Assembly: GCF_028435365.1 (NCBI RefSeq)
Contig: NZ_JAGTJJ010000002.1
Span: forward strand, 62,001 to 126,000
Reading direction: 5' to 3'
Origin: Polyangium jinanense
GTDB lineage: Bacteria; Myxococcota; Polyangia; Polyangiales; Polyangiaceae
DNA: 64,000 nt
Positions within the stretch are counted from its first letter, which is position 1, and every line of letters starts with the position of its first letter. Under the pieces are notes generated by a model. That model saw only the letters and a program-made list of their open reading frames with translations, searched no databases and was not told where the DNA came from. Both the position numbers and the translations under genes were made by a program. This document shows, piece after piece, positions 9,449 through 17,433 of this stretch.

Positions 9449-12400
9449 TCAGAACGCGCTCGAGGCGAGGAAGTACGCCTGGCCGCCGGGGATCGCCTTC
9501 GCGCTGAAGCCGTAGGCATAACCCACGCGAAGCTGCGTGTTGAGGTAGTAGCCGAGCGAGAGGCCAAGCCAGAGCTCGGCGCCGATCGACGTGTGGAGCT
9601 TGGGCGCGTCGATGAGCGCGCCGTTCGAGAGGAACGAGACGTCGTCCCGCGTGAGCTTGTCGAACGCGCCGCCGTAGTCGACGAAGAGGTTGCCGTCGAG
9701 GCGGCGGACGAAGAAGGGGAGCGTGGACAAACCCCAGTCGGGCTTGATGATCGGGAAGCGGTACTCGGCGTTCGTGAGGAGGTACGCGCGGCCCGCCGCG
9801 CTGCCGGGCGCGTAGCCGCGCAGGACGAAGGAGCCGTCGTAGATGCCCGTCGTGACCGTGTCGACGATGCTGACGTTGTCGAGGTCGTAGCCGCCGACGA
9901 AGAAGAAGCCGTCGCGCGGGTAGGTGCCCGCGGCGATGCCGCCCGCGACGCGCAAGGCGAGCGTGTGCAGGCCGCGCCAGGGCATGGGGATGTAGCCGGC
10001 CATGGAGGTCTCGGCCGTCTGGAGGGTGAAGTCGCTGCCGGTCGGCGGGCCCGCGTATTCGACGGCGAAGCGCATCGAGTAGCCGCGGATCGCGCCGGCC
10101 GCGTCGAGCGAGCCTTCGACGTTGGAGAAGGAGTAGGACGCGCGGACGGTGCCGATCGTGCCGCTGATGGGCAGGCGCGTGCGCGTGGCGTAAGGATCGG
10201 GCTGGGTTTGTCCGGGGAGCTCGGCGCGGAAGCCGGTGACCGAGTAGGCGAGGCTCAAGCTCTGATCGGTGAACTCGCCCGGCATGCGGTAGACGATGCT
10301 CGACGAGAGGCCGATGCCGCGCTCGTCGTAGGGGACGTCGCGGCCGTTGATGCGGTAGCCCTGGTAGCGCGGGGAGACGGCGTAGAAGAAGCGGAGATTG
10401 AGATCGACGGGGAGACGGCGGTAGGCGTAGTCGAGGTTCACGCGCGGCGCGGGCGCGGCGAAGTCGGCGATGAGCTCCGCCTGGAACTCGTGAAAGCCCG
10501 CGACGTCGGCGCCGAACGTGTTCAGCGTGAGCGCGTTCTGGCTGTAGTTGCCGGGGCCGAAGGAGACGCCGTAGTTGCGCGGCGCGAGCGTGGAGAGCGC
10601 CCGGTACGGGGTCTTCTGCATGAGGACGCGCTCGGGCTCGGGTGGAGGATCGGGGCGATCCGTGGGCGCCTGTGGCGCGTCGAGGAAACGCGCCGGGTCG
10701 AGCGGCATCGCGTAGAGGTCGTAGCCCTTCGAGGTGTAGCCGACGTAGACGAGTGTCTTGTCGTCGGGGCTTACCGCGGGCTGGAGCGCGCCTGTGCGGA
10801 CGTTCGTGACTTGCTTGAGCGCGCGGCTTCCGACGTCGTAGGCGTAGATGTTCGGGATGCCGCTGCGATCCGAGGAGAAGTAGAGGGTCTTTCCGTCGCT
10901 CGACCAGGTGGGGTTCGCGTCGAGGGCGCGGTCGCGCGTGATGTTCTGGAACGAGCCGGTGGCGACGTCGACGATGCGGACGTCGCGGTAGCCGCCCGTG
11001 GTCCACGCGCTGTAGGCGATGGAGCGGCCGTCGGGCGAGAAGCGCGGCGTGTAGGCCTGCTCGAAGCGCGCGCTCGGGACGAGGTCGCGCCGGTTCTGGA
11101 TGTGGCCCTCGGGGTCGAGGTCGGCGATCTCGAGGAACGTCGTGCCCTTCGTGTTGACGGTGAACGTGATGCGACGGCCGTCAGGACTGATGTCGGGCGC
11201 GCCGGCGCGTAGGCCGGTGGTGAGGCGATGGCGCGCGGCTTCGTCGCCACGTGGCGCCGTCTTGCCGTTCTCGACGCGGTAGAGGTCGTCGCGGCGGTAG
11301 ACGATCTTGAAGGGGCCGTTGCTCTGGTGGAAGTGATCGCCGGCCGGCGAGAACGCCGAGGCCGAGGCGCCGCGGGTGCGGGCGACGAGCTTCGTGTCCT
11401 CCTCGAACGCGTCATGGCGGGCGTTGAAGCGCCCGCGGTAGATGCCCTCGCGGGCGTTGTAGTCGTCGCGGTAGTAGACGAGCTCGTCGGCGTCCGTGGC
11501 GCGAGCGTTTCGCGGGACGAACCTCGGGTAGAGGACGTTGCGGCCGTGGCGGGTGAGGCGCACGCCTTCGCGCAGGCCCCGCGCTTCGACGGCGCGTACC
11601 TGCGCGGCGTACTTGAGGCGGAGGTGATCCTTGAAGCCCTCGAAGAGCTCCTCGTACGTCCGGCCGGTGGCGCGGCGGATCGAGCGGTTGATGCCCCAGG
11701 GGATGACGTTCTGGCCGTAGTCCGCGGCGACGGCCGTCATCGTGTGGCCGCCGTAGACGTCGGTGACCCAGCCGAGGAAACGCGAGCCGTAGAGGTACCA
11801 GATGTTCCCCTGCGGCCAGCGCATCGAGGTCGACGACATCTGATCGAGCCGCGCGATGTTGTCGTCGAGCACGTCGGCGCGCAGGAACATGTCGAAGAGC
11901 GCGGAGCGCAGGCGGCCCGCGCTCGACTCGCGCGATTCGTACACCGTGGCGAGGCCCTCGATGATCCATCGCGGCTGCACCTGGTTCGGTGCGTACGACT
12001 TGCCGAGGATCGCGTTGGCGATCGCGGGCAGCCCCGAGATGTTGTCGAGGTGCAGGATGTGCGTGTGCTCGTGCGTGATGAGGTCGAGCAGCCAGTCGTC
12101 GTAGTCGCCGAGCGGCGAGAGGTCCTCGGGCGCGGTCGCGTAGAGGCGGACCGTGTTGAAGGGCAGCGCCGTGGCCGAGCCGTTCGCCGAGTCGACGTCG
12201 TCCGTCAGCACGATCTCGGTGATGCTGCGCGGGCGGTTTCCTAGCGCGACGGTGAGGCGCGCGTGGATGGCTTCCGAGACGCGCGCCACGCGCTCGGCGA
12301 GCGGCGTGAGCGTGGTCGGGTAGTGGACGCGGAAGTGCGCCGTCTCGATCGTTTGCCAATCGAGATCCGGGTCTCCGACGGCCTCGGCGGTGCGGGGCAC

Positions 12401-12463
12401 GGCGAGGGCCAGCAAGAGCGCGGCGCCTACGAGGGCCGCGCGGCGTTTCGAAAAAGGCTTCAC
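9449..12463 (-). CDS. Outer membrane protein: peptidase MA-like domain, TolB-type propeller, BamA-like barrel
   Basis: A 1004-residue three-part exported protein. The signal peptide ends near A-E-A at residue 28. Residues 35-300 form a gluzincin-like peptidase domain (peptidase MA type): HEHTH at 131-135 fits HExxH, and E169 in WIIEGLATV is the expected third zinc ligand. Residues of roughly 310-600 carry TolB/PD40 propeller blades, seen as repeated ISPDGRRI, FSPDGRSIAYSA, WSSDGKTLYFSSDRSG. The last 400 residues form a barrel with FVGGYDL, VLRGY and a terminal Phe, as in the BamA/Omp85 surface-antigen family. The GTG start overlaps the stop of the upstream PilZ gene (GTGA), whose own upstream frame is open, so the start at 12463 is chosen from the signal peptide. 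Confidence 0.85.
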   Translation of the reverse strand: MKPFSKRRAALVGAALLLALAVPRTAEAVGDPDLDWQTIETAHFRVHYPTTLTPLAERVARVSEAIHARLTVALGNRPRSITEIVLTDDVDSANGSATALPFNTVRLYATAPEDLSPLGDYDDWLLDLITHEHTHILHLDNISGLPAIANAILGKSYAPNQVQPRWIIEGLATVYESRESSAGRLRSALFDMFLRADVLDDNIARLDQMSSTSMRWPQGNIWYLYGSRFLGWVTDVYGGHTMTAVAADYGQNVIPWGINRSIRRATGRTYEELFEGFKDHLRLKYAAQVRAVEARGLREGVRLTRHGRNVLYPRFVPRNARATDADELVYYRDDYNAREGIYRGRFNARHDAFEEDTKLVARTRGASASAFSPAGDHFHQSNGPFKIVYRRDDLYRVENGKTAPRGDEAARHRLTTGLRAGAPDISPDGRRITFTVNTKGTTFLEIADLDPEGHIQNRRDLVPSARFEQAYTPRFSPDGRSIAYSAWTTGGYRDVRIVDVATGSFQNITRDRALDANPTWSSDGKTLYFSSDRSGIPNIYAYDVGSRALKQVTNVRTGALQPAVSPDDKTLVYVGYTSKGYDLYAMPLDPARFLDAPQAPTDRPDPPPEPERVLMQKTPYRALSTLAPRNYGVSFGPGNYSQNALTLNTFGADVAGFHEFQAELIADFAAPAPRVNLDYAYRRLPVDLNLRFFYAVSPRYQGYRINGRDVPYDERGIGLSSSIVYRMPGEFTDQSLSLAYSVTGFRAELPGQTQPDPYATRTRLPISGTIGTVRASYSFSNVEGSLDAAGAIRGYSMRFAVEYAGPPTGSDFTLQTAETSMAGYIPMPWRGLHTLALRVAGGIAAGTYPRDGFFFVGGYDLDNVSIVDTVTTGIYDGSFVLRGYAPGSAAGRAYLLTNAEYRFPIIKPDWGLSTLPFFVRRLDGNLFVDYGGAFDKLTRDDVSFLSNGALIDAPKLHTSIGAELWLGLSLGYYLNTQLRVGYAYGFSAKAIPGGQAYFLASSAF

Positions 12464-13767
12464 AGGTCGTCGTAGAACATCGGCTCGCGGTTCCGCGCGT
12501 AGCGGTAGACGAGCTGCCTGCCCTCGTTGCCGATCTGGGTGAGTCGCGCGCCGAAGCCGGGCTCGGAGGAGCCGCTCGCTTCGCGCGTCCATTGCACGAC
12601 GCCCTTCGCGTAGAACTCGTAGTCGCCGGGGAGAAGAACGCGGAGCTGCACCTCGGCGCCGAGCTTCGGGATGCGGTAGGTCGAGACGAAGATGCCGCCG
12701 TGCTCGATGACGTCGTTGCCGGAGAGGCCCTTGTAGAAGTTCGAGGAGCTGTGCGTGCCGAGCTCGACGTCGACGGCGCGTGTGCCGGGCGGAGGCGCGT
12801 GCTCTTTGCTTCGCGCGGGCGCGGGCGCAGGCGTGGCCTTCGCGGGCGCGGGCGTGGGCTGCGGATCCCTGCGCGGCTCGGCCTTGGCAGGCGCGGGCGT
12901 GGGCGCGGGCTCCTTGGCCTTCGCGGGCGCGGGGGCCGGCGTGGGCGCGGGCGCGGGCTGCGGCGCAGGCGCGACGGGCTGCGGCGCGGGCGTGGCCTTC
13001 ACCTCGACGACGGGCTGCGGCGCGAAGATCGGCGCGGGCGCAGGCTCGGGGGCGATCTGGAGGACCGGCGCGGGCTTGATGATCTCGACGGGCTCGGGCG
13101 CGGGAGCGGGTGCAGGCTTCGCTTGCGCCAACGGTTCGGGCGCGGGAACGGGTGCAAGTCTCGCCTCCGACACAACCGGTTGAAGCGCGGGAAGGGGTGC
13201 AGGCTTCGCTTGCGCCAACGGTTCGGGCGCGGGAACGGGTGCAGCCTTCGCTTGAGCGAACGGTTCGGGTGCGGGAAGGGGTGCAGCCTTCGCTTGAGCG
13301 AACGGTTCGGGCGCGGGAAGGGGTGCAGCCTTCGCTTGAGCGAACGGTTCGGGTGCGGGAACGGGTGCAGCCTTCGCTTCAGCGACCGGCTCGGGCGCGG
13401 GAGCGGGCGCGGGCTTCGGTTCCGCGACGGGTTGAGGCGCGGGCGCGCCCGTGCCCTTGTACTTCGCGAGCGCGTTCACCTTCGCGAGCGACGCGGCGAC
13501 CGCTTCGAGCACCGTATCGACCGCGGGGTGATCGACGTCGAGCGCCTGCACGTCCGCGAGGACCTTGCGCACGTTCTTGAGGGCGACGTCGCGGCCGTCG
13601 AGTACAGCTCCGTTACTGCGCTCGATCTTGTGCAGGATGCCCATCGTCTTCGCGATGGGCTCGGCGGCTTCGAGGAGCTCGTCCGGCGCGTCGTCGGCAC
13701 TCTGCAGGGCACCGAGCGCTTCGGCGAGGGATGCGCGCGCGGTCTTTGCGAGCTGAGCGGGTTCCAC
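12460..13767 (-). CDS. PilZ-type protein with long Pro/Ala repeat linker
   Basis: A 435-residue protein in three parts. The N-terminal 110 residues are helical. A central linker from about 120 to 330 is Ala/Pro/Glu-rich with 14-residue repeats of the type PEPFAQAKAAPLPA. The C-terminal domain of about 105 residues begins VDVELGTHSSSNFYKGLSG and includes EHGGIFVSTYRIPKLGAEV and GFGARLTQIG; this is the myxobacterial PilZ-like domain, a candidate c-di-GMP sensor. The start is a GTG at 13767 with a very strong GGAGGAGG ribosome-binding site. It is translationally coupled to the large outer-membrane protein gene downstream. Confidence 0.8.
   Translation of the reverse strand: MEPAQLAKTARASLAEALGALQSADDAPDELLEAAEPIAKTMGILHKIERSNGAVLDGRDVALKNVRKVLADVQALDVDHPAVDTVLEAVAASLAKVNALAKYKGTGAPAPQPVAEPKPAPAPAPEPVAEAKAAPVPAPEPFAQAKAAPLPAPEPFAQAKAAPLPAPEPFAQAKAAPVPAPEPLAQAKPAPLPALQPVVSEARLAPVPAPEPLAQAKPAPAPAPEPVEIIKPAPVLQIAPEPAPAPIFAPQPVVEVKATPAPQPVAPAPQPAPAPTPAPAPAKAKEPAPTPAPAKAEPRRDPQPTPAPAKATPAPAPARSKEHAPPPGTRAVDVELGTHSSSNFYKGLSGNDVIEHGGIFVSTYRIPKLGAEVQLRVLLPGDYEFYAKGVVQWTREASGSSEPGFGARLTQIGNEGRQLVYRYARNREPMFYDDL
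13110..13405 (-). repeat. In-frame 42-bp tandem repeats within the PilZ gene
   Basis: On the plus strand GTGCAG/GTGCAA marks recur at 13110, 13152, 13197, 13239, 13281, 13323 and 13365. Spacing is 42 bases except one 45-base step. The unit is a multiple of three, so it adds 14 residues per copy (PEPFAQAKAAPLPA and variants) without breaking the frame. The copies between 13239 and 13365 are nearly identical, a sign of recent expansion. Confidence 0.85.
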
Positions 13768-13808
13768 GGTCCTCCTCCAAGAAAGCGCGCCTGTCGCGGA
13801 GCGCGGCG

Positions 13809-14702
13809 TCAGCCTAGCAAAGGCTCCGGCGCAAGAAAGAGGCGGGCGAGGGCTTCCGCCGGGGCAGGCGCGCCGTCGATCTCACCGCGGACCAGGATCA
13901 CCGCGCCGTCCCCCGTGCGAATCACGGCATGGCCCCCCTCGGCGTACCCCTCTCCAGGCTCCAGCGCTTCGGGAAAACGCGGCGCTTTGCGGGCCTCGAG
14001 CACGGTGACGAGCGTGCCCGCGATCTCGGTGAAGGCCCCGGGCGCAGGCGCGAGGGCGCGGATGTGCCGAAGGACGCGATCGGTGGGCCAGGTCCAGCGG
14101 ATCGCGTGCTCGTCCTCGCCGAGGGCCGGCGCGTACGTGACGAGGTCTTCGTCTTGCGGGATCTCGGCGATCGTCTCGCCGCGGGAGAAGCGCATGCAGG
14201 TGCGGCGCAGGGCGCGGAGCGAGGGGCGATCGAGGGCGCGCGCGAGATCCCAGCCGGTCCAGCGCGGATCGATCGCGAGCTCTTCCTGTTCGAGGATCGC
14301 GCCCGTGTCGTACTCCTCGGCGATGCGATGCACGGACACGCCGGTCATCGCGTCGCCGCTCAAGATCGCCCACGTCGTCGGATCCGGGCCACGATGGCGC
14401 GGCAGGAGCGAGGGGTGCACGCCGATGCCGCCGAGCCGCGCGGCCTCGACGACGCGCATCGGCAGGCGCGTGGTCCAGAACCAGCTCACGACGAGATCGG
14501 GCGCGAGGCGCCTCACCCGATCAAGGAGCGCGGGATCGGTCACCTTGGGTCGGACGAGGACGCGCTCGCCGAACACGCGCCGCGCGCGACGCACGCCGAG
14601 CGCGTCCTTGCGGCAGACGGCGCAGAGCTCGATCGAGTGCCCGTCCTTCGCGAGCAGGAGCGCGGCGAGCGGCAGGCCAAAAAACGCGATGCGGAGCGGC
14701 AT
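13809..14702 (-). CDS. Formyltransferase-like protein (Fmt/ArnA-type fold), catalytic Asn absent
   Basis: Resembles methionyl-tRNA and sugar-amine formyltransferases that use 10-formyl-tetrahydrofolate. The Rossmann start is MPLRIAFFGLPLAALLLA, and the loop HPSLLPRHRGP at 96-106 is the family's folate/catalytic loop. The catalytic triad is normally Asn-His-Asp: His96 and Asp132 (EEYDTGAIL) are present, but the Asn two residues before the His is Gly94 (IGVHPS). A C-terminal domain of about 90 residues follows, as in Fmt. ATG start with a GGGAGAGG ribosome-binding site. It may be a paralogue with altered chemistry or an inactive binder; the true fmt, normally beside def, is not in this window. 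Confidence 0.78.
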   Translation of the reverse strand: MPLRIAFFGLPLAALLLAKDGHSIELCAVCRKDALGVRRARRVFGERVLVRPKVTDPALLDRVRRLAPDLVVSWFWTTRLPMRVVEAARLGGIGVHPSLLPRHRGPDPTTWAILSGDAMTGVSVHRIAEEYDTGAILEQEELAIDPRWTGWDLARALDRPSLRALRRTCMRFSRGETIAEIPQDEDLVTYAPALGEDEHAIRWTWPTDRVLRHIRALAPAPGAFTEIAGTLVTVLEARKAPRFPEALEPGEGYAEGGHAVIRTGDGAVILVRGEIDGAPAPAEALARLFLAPEPLLG

Positions 14703-14764
14703 GGCCTCTCTCCCTTACCCCAAAAATTTTCCCGCTCCGTAGGGCCCTGGTAGCAATCGCGGCC

Positions 14765-15553
14765 ATGGCGTCATCCCTGCGCCCTTCGTTTCACCCGGCC
14801 CTCAGACCCGGGCATCGGTTCGACCCGGCTGCAGCGAGGCGACCGATCCTGGTGTTCGAGGACGTGCACAAGGCCTACCGGGCCGACCAGCCCGTGCTGC
14901 GGGGGATGTCGCTCACGATCGAGCGGGGAGAGTTCGTCTTCATCACGGGGCCCTCGGGCTCGGGCAAGAGCACGCTCCTGCGCCTCGTGCATCGCACCGA
15001 CCGCGTCGACGAGGGGCGGATCCTGTTCCTCGGCCGCGACGTGGGGCGCCTGCGCGAGGAGTCGATCCCGGCCTTGCGCCGGAACATCGGGTACGTGTTC
15101 CAGGACTTCAAGCTCGTGCCGAGCTGGACCGTGTTCGACAACGTCGCCGTGGCCCTCGAAGTCGTGGGCCTGCCGCCGCGGCTCGTGCGCAGCCGCGTGG
15201 GCGAGACGCTCGAACGCGTGGGGCTCGCGGGGCGCGGCGACGAGGAGGCCAAGCGGCTCTCGGGCGGCGAGCAGCAGAGGGTCGCGATCGCGCGGGCGAT
15301 CGTGGGCGAGCCGGCGCTCATCCTCGCGGACGAGCCGACGGGCAACCTCGATCCGCAGCTCGCGATCGATATCCTCGGCCTGTTCGAGGACATCCACGAG
15401 ACCGGGACCACGGTGCTCTTCGCGACGCACGATCGGACGCTGCTCGACGTGCGTCCGCGGCGCGTCGTGGTGCTCGACGCCGGCAAGGCGACGGACGCGC
15501 CGAACGGGCTCGACGTCGCCGGCGCGGACGCCCCGATGAATCTCGTGGCGTAG
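14765..15553 (+). CDS. ftsE: Cell division ATP-binding protein FtsE
   Basis: The ATPase of the FtsEX complex, which couples ATP hydrolysis to periplasmic cell-wall hydrolase activation during division. An N-terminal extension of about 28 residues precedes the ABC core: Walker A GPSGSGKST, Q-loop in VFQDFKLVP, signature LSGGEQQRVAIARA, Walker B ALILADEPTGNLD and H-loop FATHDR. It is followed after 15 bases by ftsX, then by an envC-like gene, which is the canonical functional set. The C-terminal tail after VVVLDAGK is about 20 residues. Confidence 0.93.
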   Translation: MASSLRPSFHPALRPGHRFDPAAARRPILVFEDVHKAYRADQPVLRGMSLTIERGEFVFITGPSGSGKSTLLRLVHRTDRVDEGRILFLGRDVGRLREESIPALRRNIGYVFQDFKLVPSWTVFDNVAVALEVVGLPPRLVRSRVGETLERVGLAGRGDEEAKRLSGGEQQRVAIARAIVGEPALILADEPTGNLDPQLAIDILGLFEDIHETGTTVLFATHDRTLLDVRPRRVVVLDAGKATDAPNGLDVAGADAPMNLVA

Positions 15554-15568
15554 GGGGAGGAGTTTCGG

Positions 15569-16459
15569 ATGGCGAGCGAACGGTACGGCGTGCGAGTGCC
15601 CATGAAGGCCTGGAGACCCGGGCGAGGGGACATGCGCGTGCACGTGCAGTCGATCTTCTCCCTCGCCGTCGCGTTCGTGTGCCTTGCGGCGTCGCTGCTC
15701 GTGGTGACGAACCTCTCGGCGGTGCGTGATCGCTGGTCGCGGGCCGGGCGCGCGACGGTGTACCTGCGCGACGGCGTGGCCGATCCCGAGGTGAACGAGC
15801 TCGTCCGCGCGCTCGAACGTACACCCGGCGTGAAGCGCGTGCGGCACGTGACGAGCGTGGAGGCGCGGCGCGAGATCGTGGTCGACGAGTCCGACGCGGC
15901 GCTCGCGTCGCTGCCGCCGGCCGCGTTTCCGGCCTCGCTCGAGCTCGGCTTCACGGACGACATCGGCGAGACCGATCTCCAGTCGATCGCGCTCAAGCTG
16001 CGGGCGCTGCCGGCGGTGGAGACGGTCGAGACGTATCAGCGCTGGACCGAGCGCCTCTCGTCGCTGCTCGGCGGCGGTGTGTCGGCGAGCGCGGCGCTCG
16101 CGGTGGTCGTGATGTGCGCGGTCTTCAGCGTGATCAGCTCGACCATGCGGCTCTTGCTGAGCCGAAGGCGCACCGAGGTCGAGGTCTTGAAGCTCGTCGG
16201 CGCGACGAACGAGTTCGTGCGGCGTCCCTTCGTGATCGAGGGCGCGATGCAAGGCGCGGCGGGCGCGGCGGCGGCGATCGCGCTGCTCGGCGGGTTGTTT
16301 TTCCTGGTGCGCGGGCGCTTCGATCACGAGCTCGCGAATCTGCTCGGGCTCTCGCCCTCGTTCTTGCCCTGGACCGTCTCGCTCGGGCTCGTGCTCCTCG
16401 GCGGCGCGCTCGGGGCGACGACGGCGCTCGTGAGCCTGCGCCGGATGGCTGCGATCTGA
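15569..16459 (+). CDS. ftsX: Cell division permease-like protein FtsX
   Basis: A 296-residue polytopic inner-membrane protein with four hydrophobic segments. One is near residue 30-53; a periplasmic loop of about 120 residues follows, and three more lie in the C-terminal half, ending with LGLVLLGGALGATTALVSL. This is the FtsX layout, in which the large first loop contacts the hydrolase activator. The loop contains the conserved-type stretch TVYLRDGVADPEV. A GGGGGAGGAG ribosome-binding site precedes the ATG. The stop is one base from the next start. Confidence 0.92.
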   Translation: MASERYGVRVPMKAWRPGRGDMRVHVQSIFSLAVAFVCLAASLLVVTNLSAVRDRWSRAGRATVYLRDGVADPEVNELVRALERTPGVKRVRHVTSVEARREIVVDESDAALASLPPAAFPASLELGFTDDIGETDLQSIALKLRALPAVETVETYQRWTERLSSLLGGGVSASAALAVVVMCAVFSVISSTMRLLLSRRRTEVEVLKLVGATNEFVRRPFVIEGAMQGAAGAAAAIALLGGLFFLVRGRFDHELANLLGLSPSFLPWTVSLGLVLLGGALGATTALVSLRRMAAI

Positions 16460-16460
16460 C

Positions 16461-17429
16461 ATGAGGCGCCGCACGTCGATCCTGCCGGTGTTGCTCCTCG
16501 CGCTCGTCTCGGGCGCGGCGCGAGGCGGCACGCCCGTGGAGTCGCTGCCCGTGCAGGCGCCGAGCGCGCTCTCGTCCGTCGCGGATTTCGAGCGACTCTT
16601 GAAGCGGATCGACGACGAGCAACGCGCCGTCGAGGTCGAGCTCGCGGGGATCGATCCGCACATCGAGACCTTGCGCAAGCGCATGCTGGCGCGCGGTCGG
16701 GCCTACTATCGCCACGTGCACGCGGGTCTCTTGCCCGTGGGGGAAGGGTTCGACGCGCTCGTCGATCACGCGGCGCGGGTCGAGCGGGTTCGTCGCGCCC
16801 TCGAGCGCGACATCGCCGATGAGAAGGCGCTACTCGAACGTCGCACCGAGCTCGAAGGTCGCATCCTGCGGCTCCGCGCCGAGCGCGCGCCGCTCGAGCT
16901 GCAGCGCGAGGCCATGATGCGGGCCAAGCGCGCGCTCGAAGCCGAAGACGAGCGCAGGGCGGCGTTCGCACGCGCCTTCGAATCGTCGTCACGCCCGGAT
17001 TACGTGGCGATTTACGGCGCCGACAGCGGGCCTCGCGACGCGGACGCGCGCCTCGGGTTCGAGGCGCAGAAGGGTCGCCTGCTCTTCCCGGTCGCAGGGC
17101 GCGCCGAGGTGCGGCGCTCGTCGAAGCACGGCGTGAGCGGCGTCGAGCTCTTCACGCAGCCTGGCGCGGCCGTTCGCAGCGTCGCCGCGGGTCGCGTGGT
17201 GTTCGCGGATCGGTACGACAGTTACGCGCTCACGGTGATCGTCGATCACGGCGATCGTTACTACAGCGTGTACGCGAGCCTCGGCGGCACCGAGCTCCGC
17301 GCGGGTGATCCCGTGGCCGCGGGCGCGCGCGTCGGCACGGCGCCGACGGCAGGGCAGGGCGACACCGTGTACTTCGAGATCCGCCACGGCGCGACGCCGC
17401 TCGATCCCGGCCCCTGGCTCGGGCTCTAG
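16461..17429 (+). CDS. EnvC-like murein hydrolase activator (coiled coil plus degenerate LytM domain)
   Basis: A secreted protein of 322 residues: a signal peptide, a coiled coil from about 35 to 185 rich in Arg/Glu/Leu, then a LytM (peptidase M23-type) domain from about 195 to the end. The fold landmarks are there (KGRLLFPVAG, GAAVRSVAAGRVVFAD, VIVDHGDRYYSVY, VYFEIRHGATPLDPGPWLGL). The zinc ligands of active LytM enzymes (HxxxD and the HxH motif) are not: the second motif reads Y-S-V-Y. That degeneracy is the hallmark of EnvC-type activators, which bind FtsX and switch on amidases. The gene order ftsE-ftsX-this gene supports the call. Confidence 0.87.
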   Translation: MRRRTSILPVLLLALVSGAARGGTPVESLPVQAPSALSSVADFERLLKRIDDEQRAVEVELAGIDPHIETLRKRMLARGRAYYRHVHAGLLPVGEGFDALVDHAARVERVRRALERDIADEKALLERRTELEGRILRLRAERAPLELQREAMMRAKRALEAEDERRAAFARAFESSSRPDYVAIYGADSGPRDADARLGFEAQKGRLLFPVAGRAEVRRSSKHGVSGVELFTQPGAAVRSVAAGRVVFADRYDSYALTVIVDHGDRYYSVYASLGGTELRAGDPVAAGARVGTAPTAGQGDTVYFEIRHGATPLDPGPWLGL

Positions 17430-17433
17430 CGCA

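Noticed and set aside
8937..11006. One continuous 689-residue minus-strand protein
   Set aside because: Only its last 152 residues, from the GTG at 9395, look like a protein (a lipoprotein); the rest is out of frame with the large outer-membrane protein gene.
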